Notes: generated by a model not told the origin, from the sequence alone. A stretch of 44,597 nucleotides of DNA from Alphaproteobacteria bacterium (GCA_026400815.1 JAPLOI010000049.1:1-44597); one strand, 5' to 3'. Shown: positions 26,061 through 34,232, counted from the stretch's first letter. Made by a program: numbers and translations.

Positions 26061-26942
26061 ATGGCCGCACTGACGCGTGAGCAAACCGAAGCCTTCTGGC
26101 GCGACGGCTTCCTGGTCGCCGAGAACGCCGTCACTCCCGCGCAACTCGCCGCCCTGCGGGCCGAGATCGCCAGCTGGGTCGAAGCCAGCCGCGCCCACCA
26201 TGCCCCGTTCGGCCCGCCCACCGTGGATGGCCGCCCGCGCTTCGACATGGGCGCCGAGCACAGCGCCGAAAAGCCGGCCCTGCGCCGCATCAACAACCCT
26301 TCCGACATCTCGCCCGCCTATCTAGAGGCGATGCGCGACAGCCGCATGACGGACATGATCGCCGACCTGATCGGGCCGGACGTGAAGTTCCACCACTGCA
26401 AGATCAACCTGAAGCTGACGGGTGCGAAGACCGAGGTGCTCTACCACCAGGACTTCGCCTACACCCCGCACACCAACGACGACATCGTGACCGCCCTGCT
26501 GTTCCTGGACGATATCGACGACACCAACGGGGCGCTGACCGTGGTGCCAGGCTCGCATCGGGGCCCGATGCACTCCCTGTTTGATGGCGAGCGCTTCACC
26601 GGCGCCGTCGCGCCGGCCACGGAACAGGCGCTGCTGGCGCAATCCATCCCGTGCTACGGCCCCGCCGGGGCCGTGTGCCTGATGCACACCAAGCTCGCCC
26701 ACGGCTCGGCGGCCAACAGCGGCGACCGCCCGCGCGGCCTGTATATCTGCGTGTACACGGCGGCGGACGCGATCCCGCTCGCCCGCAACCCGATGCCCAG
26801 CACGCATGAGGGCGAGGTGATCCGCGGCAAGCCGGCCCGCTTCGCCCGCCTCACCGAAACCCGCGTGGAACTGCCGCAGCAGCCCAAGACCGCCTCGTTC
26901 TTTACCGTGCAGGGCCAGGAATCGGCCAAGGCCGCGGAATAG
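26061..26942 (+). CDS. Phytanoyl-CoA dioxygenase (PhyH) family protein
   Basis: A 293-residue Fe(II)/2-oxoglutarate-dependent oxygenase. FWRDGFLVAENAVTPAQLAAL is the usual N-terminus. The metal facial triad is YHQDFAYTPHTNDD (HxD) with a distal His in TKLAHGSAANSGDRPRGL, whose Arg would bind 2-oxoglutarate. DDTNGALTVVPGSHRGP is a family hallmark. Substrates in this broad family range from fatty acyl-CoAs to ectoine and antibiotics, so none is assigned. It lies downstream of tRNA-Gly and 31 bp before an exported hypothetical gene, possibly co-transcribed. Confidence 0.88.
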   Translation: MAALTREQTEAFWRDGFLVAENAVTPAQLAALRAEIASWVEASRAHHAPFGPPTVDGRPRFDMGAEHSAEKPALRRINNPSDISPAYLEAMRDSRMTDMIADLIGPDVKFHHCKINLKLTGAKTEVLYHQDFAYTPHTNDDIVTALLFLDDIDDTNGALTVVPGSHRGPMHSLFDGERFTGAVAPATEQALLAQSIPCYGPAGAVCLMHTKLAHGSAANSGDRPRGLYICVYTAADAIPLARNPMPSTHEGEVIRGKPARFARLTETRVELPQQPKTASFFTVQGQESAKAAE

Positions 26943-26973
26943 CCAAACGCAGCGGAGGCGATAGACTTCGGCC

Positions 26974-27807
26974 ATGCGCCGCATCGCCCTCCTGCTTCTG
27001 GCCCTCTCTTCCCCCGCGCTCGCCCAGCCGAAGCCGGCCACGGCAACCGGGCCGGAATCGCATGCCTCGCTGCTGCAGCGCACCCCCGCCCTCACGCTGG
27101 TTGCACCGCCCAAGCCGCTCATCGGCCCCATCACCATCGGCGGCACCGGCTGGGGCCCGTTCAAGCGCCTCTGCGTTACCCGCCACCTGATCCAGCCCGA
27201 CGGCAAGGAGGTGCTGGAAACCGAGCCCTCCTGCTTCACCGTCACCACCGCGACGGAACAGGGCGCCACCTGGCAGCTGGACATGTTGAGCGACCCGATC
27301 CGCGGCGGCCCGCGCATCGCCTTCGCCGCCACCCGCAACGCCGCCGGCACGGTGGGAGACGTCGTCGTCACCCCGCCTGAAGGTGTGGCTGCGCCACCGC
27401 CCGCCATGCTGGCCCGGCTGCACACCGTCTTCCGCGTCATGCTGGAAGCGCACGGCCTGCGCGCCACCACCCTGGCACCCAAGGCTCCCTTCCTGCTGCC
27501 GCTGCAGATCGCCGAGGCCGACCCGGACACCACCGTGGAAGGCGGCGGCTTCACCTGCACGCCAGACGGCACCGCCACGCTGCGCCGCCGCCCCGTGCTG
27601 GTCGCCACCTGCCGCGCCACCGCCCGCACCGACCTGGGCGACGAAGCCATCGGCCGCGTTGATATGGCCGGCCGCTTCGCCATCGACACCGAGACCGGCA
27701 TGATCCTGCAGCACCGCTACAGCTCCTTCCTGTTCATGGAGAAGGACCCGAAGAAGGTGATGCCCAATCTGCGCTGGAAGGGGATTTCGCGGCAGGACCT
27801 GCAATAG
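26974..27807 (+). CDS. Exported hypothetical protein
   Basis: I do not recognise the family. The 277-residue product starts with a clear Sec signal peptide (MRRIALLLLALSSPALAQ, cleavage near residue 18), so it is periplasmic or secreted. The mature part contains GPITIGGTGWGPFKRLCVTR, a CFTV segment, GGGFTCTPDGTATLRRRPVLVATC and a C-terminal GMILQHRYSSFLFMEKDP. The four Cys could make two disulfides. The regular spacing of polar and hydrophobic residues suggests a beta-rich fold. It follows the PhyH gene closely. Confidence 0.75.
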   Translation: MRRIALLLLALSSPALAQPKPATATGPESHASLLQRTPALTLVAPPKPLIGPITIGGTGWGPFKRLCVTRHLIQPDGKEVLETEPSCFTVTTATEQGATWQLDMLSDPIRGGPRIAFAATRNAAGTVGDVVVTPPEGVAAPPPAMLARLHTVFRVMLEAHGLRATTLAPKAPFLLPLQIAEADPDTTVEGGGFTCTPDGTATLRRRPVLVATCRATARTDLGDEAIGRVDMAGRFAIDTETGMILQHRYSSFLFMEKDPKKVMPNLRWKGISRQDLQ

Positions 27808-27951
27808 GCGCCAGTTGCAGCCTACAGATTATTTCAATTTGGTTAATTCTGCGCCGACCCCATTGGCGCCAGGCCGTTTGGCCGCCATTCCTGCGCGCCG
27901 GGCATTCCGCCACCAGGCGGCCACGCGATTGCCGGCAAGGGGTCATTGAGC

Positions 27952-29850
27952 ATGCATGTTTCCTCCCGGCTGCTGTTGGGCAGCACGGCGCTCGGCGCCT
28001 TCATCCTCACCGCCGCCGCCCCGGCGCTGTCGGCCGACTTCACCATCACCAACGGCACCACCGCCGGCGCCCAGACGCTGACGAACGGGCAGGTCGGCAC
28101 CGTCAACGCCGGCGGCACCGTCTCCAGCGGCAGCTCGGTCGGCGTCACGATGTCCGGCACCTCCAACCTCACCATCAATGGGACGATCACCACCACCAGC
28201 GGCCGCGCCATCGACAACGCCGCCGCCGGGGCCGTCCTGACGGTGACCAATGCCGGCCTGATCACCACCAATACCGCCGACGCCTTCCGCGTGAATGTCG
28301 ACAGCGCGGTGACCTTGACCAACAGCGGCACCATCCAAGTCACCGGTTCGGGCGGGCAGGCGATCGACTGGGCGAACATCACCTCAAAGGGCAACTCGCT
28401 CACCAACAACGCCTTGGCCACCATTTCGGCGGCGGCCGATGACGCGGTGCGGCTGGGCACGAATGGCAGCCTCACCAACAAGGGCAGCATCGCCGCCACC
28501 GGCGGCGTCGGCGTCGTGGGCACGACGGGCGCCAGCATCAACAACAGCGGCACCATCACCGCCACTGGCGGCGACGCGATGCGCCCCGGCGCGAGTTCCA
28601 TCGTGACCAATTCCGGCACCATCTCCGCCACGCCCACCCTCACCGCCGGCGCCCCCTCCGGCAGCGACGGGTTGGACCTGCGCTCCGTCACCGGGATGTC
28701 CATCACCAACACGGGCCTGATCCAGGGCCGTCACGGCATTACGGGCGATGGGCTTTCCGCGGCACCCTCGCCCGGCAACACAGCGGCCACCACCTTCACG
28801 GTGACCAACAACGCCGGCGGCGTGATCGGCGCCGTGAACGGCTCCGGCCTGAACATGGATGTCTCCGTGCTCCTCCCGAGCAAGGCGATCGACCCCGCCG
28901 CCGGCATCCGCTCGGTGCTCGTCGTCACCAACGCCCAGGGCGCCACCATTCGGGGCGGCGTGATGGCCGGTGCGACCAACGGCGACGGCGACGGCGACGG
29001 CATCGATACCGACGGCATCCTGCGCCTCAACAATGCCGGCGACGTGTTCGCCCTCGGCGCCAAGGGCGTGGGCAGCGACAGCCTGCCCAACAATCCCGAG
29101 GCCATCTCGATCGGCGGCGGCAGCATCACCAACACCATTACCGGCCGAATCGTCGGCAGCGCCGCGCTCGCCGACGCGCCGAACGGCGATCCCACCCGCG
29201 CCGGCAACGGCATCCTGGCCGACAACAGCAGCGGCGGCGATGCCTTCGCCCCCACCACCATCACCAATGCCGGCTTGATCGAAGGCAAGAGCGGCTTCGC
29301 CGCGAAGATCGTCGGCACCTTCGACGATACCGTCACCAACCAGGCCGGTGGCGTCATGCGCGGCAACACCACCGCCGCGGCCTTGCAGACCGGCGGCGGC
29401 AACGACAGCGTTACCAATGCCGGTACCATCGCCAACAGCGGCAGCGGCGCCGCGCTCGATCTCGGCGACGGCAACGATACGCCGACCCTGCAGAACGGCG
29501 CCCACGTGAACGGCGACATCGATGGCGGCGCCGGCACCGACACGCTGATCCTCGACCTTGGCCCCGATGGCCGGTTCGACTACACTGGCGGCATCCTCAA
29601 CTTCGAATCCGCGCGCATCATCGCCGGCATGTTCTACCTCAACGGCGGCACGCTGAGCCTGTTAGGCGACCATTCCCAGGACATGGATTTCCTCAACCTC
29701 GTCGACAACACGCGCATCAACGGCCAGCGCGCCAGCTATGTCTTCGACGGCACCAGCACCTACATCACCCAGGTGCCGGAACCCACCGGCCTCGCCCTGT
29801 TCGCCACCGGCCTCGCCGGCCTGCTCGGCCTGCGCCGCCGGCGCGCCTGA
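27952..29850 (+). CDS. PEP-CTERM secreted beta-solenoid protein
   Basis: A 632-residue surface or matrix protein. It has an N-terminal signal (LLLGSTALGAFILTAAAPALSA) and then about 500 residues of irregular repeats built on TN(S/A)G(T/L)I (for example LTNSGTI, VTNAGLI, ITNTGLI). This pattern forms right-handed beta-helices. An Asp-rich NGDGDGDGIDTDGI loop near residue 345 may bind calcium. The C-terminus VPEPTGLALFATGLAGLLGL then RRRRA is a PEP-CTERM sorting signal (PEP motif, membrane helix, basic tail), cut by exosortase at the inner membrane. No autotransporter barrel is present. The ATG at 27952 was preferred to TTG at 27946. Confidence 0.85.
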   Translation: MHVSSRLLLGSTALGAFILTAAAPALSADFTITNGTTAGAQTLTNGQVGTVNAGGTVSSGSSVGVTMSGTSNLTINGTITTTSGRAIDNAAAGAVLTVTNAGLITTNTADAFRVNVDSAVTLTNSGTIQVTGSGGQAIDWANITSKGNSLTNNALATISAAADDAVRLGTNGSLTNKGSIAATGGVGVVGTTGASINNSGTITATGGDAMRPGASSIVTNSGTISATPTLTAGAPSGSDGLDLRSVTGMSITNTGLIQGRHGITGDGLSAAPSPGNTAATTFTVTNNAGGVIGAVNGSGLNMDVSVLLPSKAIDPAAGIRSVLVVTNAQGATIRGGVMAGATNGDGDGDGIDTDGILRLNNAGDVFALGAKGVGSDSLPNNPEAISIGGGSITNTITGRIVGSAALADAPNGDPTRAGNGILADNSSGGDAFAPTTITNAGLIEGKSGFAAKIVGTFDDTVTNQAGGVMRGNTTAAALQTGGGNDSVTNAGTIANSGSGAALDLGDGNDTPTLQNGAHVNGDIDGGAGTDTLILDLGPDGRFDYTGGILNFESARIIAGMFYLNGGTLSLLGDHSQDMDFLNLVDNTRINGQRASYVFDGTSTYITQVPEPTGLALFATGLAGLLGLRRRRA

Positions 29851-30030
29851 CCGGCTTTTTCAAGGAGAGCAGGGTGGAATACCGGCCGTAGAGACGTATG
29901 CCGCGGCCGATGATGGTGACGGCAGATAAGGGACAAAGCAAAGAGAGTTTCTAAAAACCAAAAAACTTTTCTCATTTTAAACACCAGCGCAATGAATAGA
30001 AAATGCGCGCTGGGAAGACGCAAGAAAATG
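29851..30030. other. AT-rich intergenic patch with inverted repeat
   Basis: Between the PEP-CTERM gene and the repeat copy at 30031 lies a stretch that is strikingly A/T-rich for this genome (about 29931-30003). An imperfect inverted repeat CCAGCGCA (29985-29992) / TGCGCGCTGG (30004-30013) could terminate transcription of the PEP-CTERM gene. No coding sequence is convincing; a minus-strand frame across it has no family resemblance. Confidence 0.45.
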
Positions 30031-30065
30031 AAGTCTTTTTGCTTCTTTTTCTTCAGAAAAAGAAG
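30031..30065 (-). terminator. Stop-proximal palindromic repeat, copy 2
   Basis: On the minus strand these 35 bases are identical to 4148-4182: arms CTTCTTTTTC and GAAAAAGAAG, loop TGAA, then CAAAAAGACTT. It begins 9 bp after the paaI stop, in the same orientation relative to that gene as copy 1 is to dinB. Confidence 0.75.
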
Positions 30066-30074
30066 TTTCTAACT

Positions 30075-30524
30075 TCACGTGAAGAACACTTCGCCAATGG
30101 CCCTGGACTGCCCGCGCAGTTCGGCAATCACCTCGCCTGCCTGGTTGGTCACGCGCACGTCGTAGAGCCCGGAGCGTCCCGCGAGGTGGCGTTCCTCCGC
30201 GGTGGCGGTGAGCCGATCCCCGAGCCGGGCGGGGCGGAGGAAGCTGATGTTGCAGGCCGCGCCAACGCATTTGGCGTTGCGGCTGTTGCAGGCGAAGGCG
30301 AAGGCGCTGTCGGCCAGGGTGAAGATGAAGCCGCCGTGGCACAGGCCGTGGCCGTTCACCATGCCGTCGCGCACCGGCATCGCCATGCGGGCGGTGCCGG
30401 GGCCGACGGATTCCAGGACCATGCCGAGACCCTGGCTGGCGGTATCCTCCGCCCACATCGCCGCGGCGCAGGCCTCGGCCAATTTCTGAGGACCAGGGGC
30501 CTGCGGGTCGGTGGGAGCGGGCAT
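30075..30524 (-). CDS. paaI: PaaI-type hotdog thioesterase
   Basis: A 149-residue hotdog-fold acyl-CoA thioesterase. GHGLCHGGFIFTLADSAFAFACN carries the family HGG and catalytic Asp region, and ISFLRPARLGDRLTATAEE with GRSGLYDVRVTNQAGEVIAELRGQSR match PaaI. The enzyme would hydrolyse stalled ring-hydroxylated phenylacetyl-CoA intermediates. Its ATG overlaps the stop of paaG by 1 nt, so the pair is translationally coupled. The rest of the paa cluster is not in this window. Confidence 0.9.
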   Translation of the reverse strand: MPAPTDPQAPGPQKLAEACAAAMWAEDTASQGLGMVLESVGPGTARMAMPVRDGMVNGHGLCHGGFIFTLADSAFAFACNSRNAKCVGAACNISFLRPARLGDRLTATAEERHLAGRSGLYDVRVTNQAGEVIAELRGQSRAIGEVFFT

Positions 30525-31330
30525 CAACGGCCCTTGAACTGGGCGGGGCGCTTTTCCAGGAAGGCGGTGACACCTTCCTTGTGGTCTTCGGTGCGGCTGG
30601 CCATGCCCTGCAGGTCGCGTTCGAGGTCCAGCTGGGTGTTGAGGTCGTTGCCGGCGGTGGCGGCGGCCAGGGCGCGGCGGGACATCAGGATGGCCTTGGT
30701 GGGCATGGTGGCCAGCTTGGCGGCCATCTTGTGGGCTTCTTCCATCAGCTTGTCGTCGTCGTGCACGCCCCAGATCAGGCCCCATTCGGCGGCCTTTTCG
30801 GCCGGCAGCGGCTCGGCGAGCATGACCATCCCGCGGGCGCGGGCGGGGCCGACGAGGTTGGGCAGGAACCAGGTGCCGCCGCAATCCGGCACCAGGCCGA
30901 TGCGGGTGAAGGCCTGCAGGAAGTAGGCGCTGCGGGCGGCGATGGTGATGTCGCAGCCCAGCGCGATCGAGCTGCCGGCGCCGGCGGCGATGCCGTTCAC
31001 GGCGGCGATCACCGGCATGCGCATCACGGCGAGTTTGCGGGCGAGCGGGTTCCAGGTTTCCTCGATGGAGCTGCCGGAATCGCGCTTGGGCGCACCTTCG
31101 GGCTCCGGCTCCGGCGGCTGGTTGCGGCCGGCGAGATCAGCACCCGCGCAGAAGCCGCGGCCGGTGCCGGTGAGGATGAGGGCGCGGCAGCTTTCGTCGG
31201 CCTCGGCTTCCAGCAGCTTCTGCATCAGCACCACGTGGGTGGCGCGATCGAGCGCGTTGAGCCGGTCGGGCCGGTTGATCTGCACCACGCGGTAGCCCTT
31301 GTGGACTTCCACCAGAACGGGTTCGGTCAT
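30524..31330 (-). CDS. paaG: PaaG-like enoyl-CoA hydratase/isomerase
   Basis: A 268-residue crotonase-fold protein. NRPDRLNALDRAT is the N-terminal signature, GRGFCAGADLAGR and NGIAAGAGSSIALGCD form the oxyanion hole, and QAFTRIGLVPDCGGTWFLP is the block diagnostic of PaaG, the ring 1,2-epoxyphenylacetyl-CoA isomerase, with the catalytic Asp in VPD. Some fatty-acid hydratases share parts of this block, but the linked paaI supports phenylacetate degradation. Its Shine-Dalgarno lies inside a hairpin (31336-31356). Confidence 0.87.
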   Translation of the reverse strand: MTEPVLVEVHKGYRVVQINRPDRLNALDRATHVVLMQKLLEAEADESCRALILTGTGRGFCAGADLAGRNQPPEPEPEGAPKRDSGSSIEETWNPLARKLAVMRMPVIAAVNGIAAGAGSSIALGCDITIAARSAYFLQAFTRIGLVPDCGGTWFLPNLVGPARARGMVMLAEPLPAEKAAEWGLIWGVHDDDKLMEEAHKMAAKLATMPTKAILMSRRALAAATAGNDLNTQLDLERDLQGMASRTEDHKEGVTAFLEKRPAQFKGR

Positions 31331-31335
31331 GCGCG

Positions 31336-31356
31336 TTTCCCCTGCGTTTGGGGAAA
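31336..31356 (-). promoter_or_regulatory. Hairpin covering the paaG ribosome-binding site
   Basis: On the minus strand TTTCCCC (31356-31350) and GGGGAAA (31342-31336) form a 7-bp stem with a 7-nt loop. The 3' arm GGGGAAA is the only Shine-Dalgarno-like sequence before the paaG ATG at 31330 (5 nt spacing). The stem would sequester the site. Whether it is regulatory or a simple weak terminator after the EamA gene cannot be told from sequence. Confidence 0.45.
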
Positions 31357-31363
31357 GCTTACC

Positions 31364-32278
31364 TCATCTGCCGAACAGCACCAGCACCACGCCGGCCACC
31401 ACCAGCAACAGGCCCTGGATATCCGCGCGCTTCAGCTTCTCGTGCAGGTAGAAGCGGCTGAACAGCAGGGTGAACACCATCTCGATCTGACCCAGGGCGC
31501 GCACCAGGGCGACGGGGGCGAGTGCGAAGGCGCTGAACCAGCAGGCGGAGCCGCAGGCCGAGAGTGCGCCCACCCAGGCGGAACTGCGCCAGGTGCGGAA
31601 GGCGGCGCGGAACTGGTCTGGCTCGCGCCACAGCAGGTAGCTGCCCTGCATGGCGGTTTGCATCAGGTTGGTGACCAGCAGGCCGAACATCGCCTTGATG
31701 ATCACGATATCCCCGGGGAGCGCCCGGTTGGCTTCCTTGATGAAGATGGCGGTGAAGGCGAAGACGAAGCCGGCGCCCAGGCCGCACAGCGCGGCGGGCT
31801 GGAAGGTGGCGGCGATGATGTCCTTCGGGGCCAGGCCCTTGCCGCCCCAGGACAGCACCAGCACGCCGGAAACGCCCAGCAGGATGCCACCGACGGACAG
31901 GGGCGTGAGCGCCTCGCCCAACACGATCCAGGCGACGATGGCGCCCTGCACCGCCTCGGTTTTCGCGTAGGCGGTACCGACGGCGAAGTTGCGGTAGCCG
32001 AAGGCCATGATCAGCAGCGTGGTGCCAATGATCTGCAGGAACCCCGCGGCGGCGGAGTTGAGCAGGAAGCCCGTGGTGGGCATGGGCAGCGGCGTGCCGG
32101 TGAGGCCGTAGCCCAGCGCCACGAAAAGCAGGCCGACCGGCAGGGCATAGACATAGCGCACGAAGCCGGCGGCGTTGACTGAAAGCTGGCCGCGCAGGCG
32201 CTGCTGCAGGGCGGTGCGCCACGTTTGAAACAGCGCGGCCGTGACGGTGATGGGAATCCAAAGCTCGATCACGCGCAC
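31364..32278 (-). CDS. EamA-type DMT-superfamily transporter
   Basis: A 304-residue inner-membrane carrier with about ten hydrophobic helices and two EamA-like halves. NFAVGTAYAKTEAVQGAIVAWIVLGE (residues about 96-122) and PVALVRALGQIEMVFTLLFSRFYLHEKLKR (about 254-283) are the matched helices at the end of each half. It probably exports a metabolite or amino acid; the substrate is unknown. The start is GTG (32278, or GTG two codons later). It precedes paaG by 33 bp on the same strand and may be its operon partner. Confidence 0.87.
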   Translation of the reverse strand: MRVIELWIPITVTAALFQTWRTALQQRLRGQLSVNAAGFVRYVYALPVGLLFVALGYGLTGTPLPMPTTGFLLNSAAAGFLQIIGTTLLIMAFGYRNFAVGTAYAKTEAVQGAIVAWIVLGEALTPLSVGGILLGVSGVLVLSWGGKGLAPKDIIAATFQPAALCGLGAGFVFAFTAIFIKEANRALPGDIVIIKAMFGLLVTNLMQTAMQGSYLLWREPDQFRAAFRTWRSSAWVGALSACGSACWFSAFALAPVALVRALGQIEMVFTLLFSRFYLHEKLKRADIQGLLLVVAGVVLVLFGR

Positions 32279-32466
32279 CTCGGCGGCAGGGGAGCGCAGG
32301 CTAGCCGGGGGCGCGGCGCCCGGGAAGCCGGGGCGCCCCGCGGGATCACAGATCCGTGAAGTGGGGATGCAGCCATTCGTATGCCTTTGTTGCGTCCGGA
32401 ATCAGTGGCAAATTCCTGAATACGCCGCCCGTGGGCTGGCGTTGGCAATGTTTAAGGAACCCGCCC

Positions 32467-32604
32467 GTGACGAAGATTGCTCTCTCCCTCGCCCTGCTGC
32501 TCGGCGCCGCCATCGTGCTGCCCGTGGTCGGCGCCAGCCCGGCCGACGCCCAGGCGAACTGCCGCTATACCTCTGGGGACAAGGCAAAGGGCTATCGTTG
32601 CTGA
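32467..32604 (+). CDS. Small exported peptide with two cysteines
   Basis: A 45-residue product starting at GTG (32467), with AAGGA 9 nt upstream. Residues 1-29 form a classic signal peptide (VTKIALSLALLLGAAIVLPV then ASPADAQA). The mature part is only about 16 residues, ANCRYTSGDKAKGYRC, with two Cys that could close a disulfide loop. The frame is open further upstream, but that part lacks a signal-like start. I do not recognise the family. It is isolated between two minus-strand genes. Confidence 0.55.
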   Translation: MTKIALSLALLLGAAIVLPVVGASPADAQANCRYTSGDKAKGYRC

Positions 32605-32641
32605 GTGCGTTCGGGAGCCAGGGCGCCCCGGCTCCGGCCCT

Positions 32642-33106
32642 TCAGGACTCCCGCGTGTAGCGGAAGTCGCAGTGGGTGGCGCCGCCCATCAGGGTTTGCG
32701 TGCGCTCCAGCTTCAGCTTGGGGTCGTAGCCCTCGCAGAACGCGCCGTCGCGGTTGCAGGACAGCACGGCGCCCAGCTCGGCCAGGCCGAGTTCCCGGTA
32801 CATCTCGGAGTAGCGGCAGCTCACCACGTTGAAGTGGAATTCCGTTTCCGTCGATTTCACCACTTCGGTGCGCAGCGCGTCCTCCGCGGTCCAGAGCGAC
32901 TGGATGGCGCGGAAATGGTCCAGGCTCGGGCCGTTCGGCGCCTGTGCGGCGAAGCCGGCGGCGGAGGATTTGGCGAGCTTCACCACGGCGTTGGTGAGGA
33001 TGCGGCGGGCGGCCTCCTCGCCCAGCTCGGCCTTCATCTCATCGTAGATGCCGCGGGCGAACTCTGCCTCGATGCGGCGGCGGGTGAGGATGGGCATGTC
33101 GTCCAT
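32642..33106 (-). CDS. L-2-amino-thiazoline-4-carboxylic acid hydrolase-like protein
   Basis: A 154-residue member of the ATC-hydrolase-like family. The signature is FHFNVVSCRYSEMYRELGLAELGAVLSCNRDGAFCEGYDPKLKLERTQTLMGGATHCDFRY, where Cys, Asp and His residues are conserved in the family. In Pseudomonas, ATC hydrolase opens the thiazoline ring on the way to L-cysteine, but most relatives are uncharacterised. Start ATG 33106 (MDDMPILTRRRIE) was chosen; the frame extends upstream only through a repeat element at 33141-33183. Confidence 0.82.
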   Translation of the reverse strand: MDDMPILTRRRIEAEFARGIYDEMKAELGEEAARRILTNAVVKLAKSSAAGFAAQAPNGPSLDHFRAIQSLWTAEDALRTEVVKSTETEFHFNVVSCRYSEMYRELGLAELGAVLSCNRDGAFCEGYDPKLKLERTQTLMGGATHCDFRYTRES

Positions 33107-33140
33107 GGCGCGGCTCCGGGGTGGGTGGCGGCAGCGTAGC

Positions 33141-33183
33141 GCGTGATCGTCGGAGGCGGAATCGCCGGAGACGTGAAACACGC
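33141..33183. repeat. 43-bp palindrome-ended element, copy A
   Basis: Begins GCGTGAT and ends ACACGC, with an internal GGCG/CGCC mini-stem. Its reverse complement matches 38727-38769 with a single base difference by eye. It lies upstream of the ATC-hydrolase-like gene and just downstream of the EamA gene stop at 33204. Looks like a REP/MITE-like intergenic repeat. Confidence 0.75.
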
Positions 33184-33201
33184 GCCCAACCACAGGGCGC
33201 G
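33181..33201 (-). terminator. GC hairpin after the second EamA gene
   Basis: CGCGCCC (33181-33187) and GGGCGCG (33195-33201) form a 7-bp stem 2 bp beyond the stop at 33204 on the minus strand. There is no T-tract, so it is at best a weak terminator or an mRNA 3'-end stabiliser. Confidence 0.4.
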
Positions 33202-33203
33202 GC

Positions 33204-34118
33204 TCAGCGCGTGTTCACCATCCGCATGCCGAAGACGATCGCCACCACGCCCACCAGCAGGCCCCAGGACAGCGCGTCGCCCATCAGCGCCCAGCCGAAG
33301 GCGATGCCGAACAGCGGCGAGAGGAAGGTGAAGCCCGAAACGCGGCCGGCGGGATAGGTGAGGATCATGCGGAACCACATCAGGTAGCTGGCAAAGGCGA
33401 TGATCACGGTCTGGTAGAACAGGCCGAGCCAGCCGAGTGGGGAGACGGTGGGGAAGGGCGGCACCTCGCCCTGCCACCAGGCGGCAGCGAACAGGATCGG
33501 GGTGGAACCGGCGAGCTGAAGCCACAGGATCGTGGCCGGCGCGGCGGAGGACAGGGTGCGGGAGGCCCGGACGCACAGCGTGGTGGTCGCCCAGAGCGCG
33601 CCGCCGAGCAGGCACAGGAGGTCGCCTTCCAAGGAGCCGCCGCCTGCCCAGAGCGATTCCGCGAAGGCGGCGCCCATGCCGAGGAAGGCGATCACCAGGC
33701 CGGCGAACTGCACCGCGCGCATCCGCTCCCCGGGGACCAGCAGGTGCAGGCCGAGGGCCACGAAGAACGGCGCGGAGTGCAGGAACACCACGCCGCGCGA
33801 GGCGGTGGTGAGCTGCAGGCCGCGGAACAGCACGATGAATTCCAGCGCGAACACCACGGCCACGCCGAGCCCCGGCAGCAGCGTGCGCCGTGCCACCAGG
33901 GCGCGCACCGCCGGCCGTCCCTCGGTGATCGCGATCCAGGCGAACACGCACACCGCCGCGCCCAGCGAGCGCAGCGCGGCCTGCAGCGAGGGGGACAGCC
34001 CCTGCTGGATCGTCATCTTCACGGAGACCTGCTGCAGCCCCCACAGCGAGGTGAGGAACACCAGCACCGCGATCGCGGTCGCATCGAGGTGCGGGCGGCG
34101 GACGATGGGGTTGGGCAT
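33204..34118 (-). CDS. EamA-type DMT-superfamily transporter
   Basis: A 304-residue ten-helix membrane protein with two EamA repeats. LVFLTSLWGLQQVSVKMTIQ is the first helix. FRGLQLTTASRGVVFLHSAPFFVALG ends the first half, and PAGRVSGFTFLSPLFGIAFGWALMGDALSW is the matched segment of the second. It is related only distantly to the EamA protein at 31364-32278. Substrate unknown; drug, amino-acid and metabolite exporters share this fold. Start ATG 34118; upstream is the divergent LLM oxidoreductase gene (114 bp between starts). Confidence 0.88.
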   Translation of the reverse strand: MPNPIVRRPHLDATAIAVLVFLTSLWGLQQVSVKMTIQQGLSPSLQAALRSLGAAVCVFAWIAITEGRPAVRALVARRTLLPGLGVAVVFALEFIVLFRGLQLTTASRGVVFLHSAPFFVALGLHLLVPGERMRAVQFAGLVIAFLGMGAAFAESLWAGGGSLEGDLLCLLGGALWATTTLCVRASRTLSSAAPATILWLQLAGSTPILFAAAWWQGEVPPFPTVSPLGWLGLFYQTVIIAFASYLMWFRMILTYPAGRVSGFTFLSPLFGIAFGWALMGDALSWGLLVGVVAIVFGMRMVNTR

Positions 34119-34232
34119 GTTTTCAGAGTGCGGGCGCCGGCCGGGCCCGTCCATCCCGCCCGCCTCCTGGGCAGGGTTGCGCGCCGCCCGGCGGCATGGT
34201 GCCATCCCAGGCAAATACAGGAGGGGAAATCG

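Noticed and set aside
28040-29500. Repeats in the PEP-CTERM gene as a CRISPR or tandem DNA repeat array
   Set aside because: The repetition is at protein level (TN-x-G-x-I) with variable spacing and codons, not identical DNA units with spacers.
29760-30023. 87-codon minus-strand frame (MRLPSAHFLF...) in the AT-rich patch
   Set aside because: It mostly mirrors the PEP-CTERM gene 3' end, and its hydrophobic start derives from the A/T-rich tract; no Shine-Dalgarno or family match.
18440-31330. A phenylacetate degradation cluster comprising the PaaK-like gene, paaG and paaI
   Set aside because: The PaaK-like gene is 11 kb from paaGI, is tied to mltG, and lacks its lid; the core paaABCDE genes are absent here.
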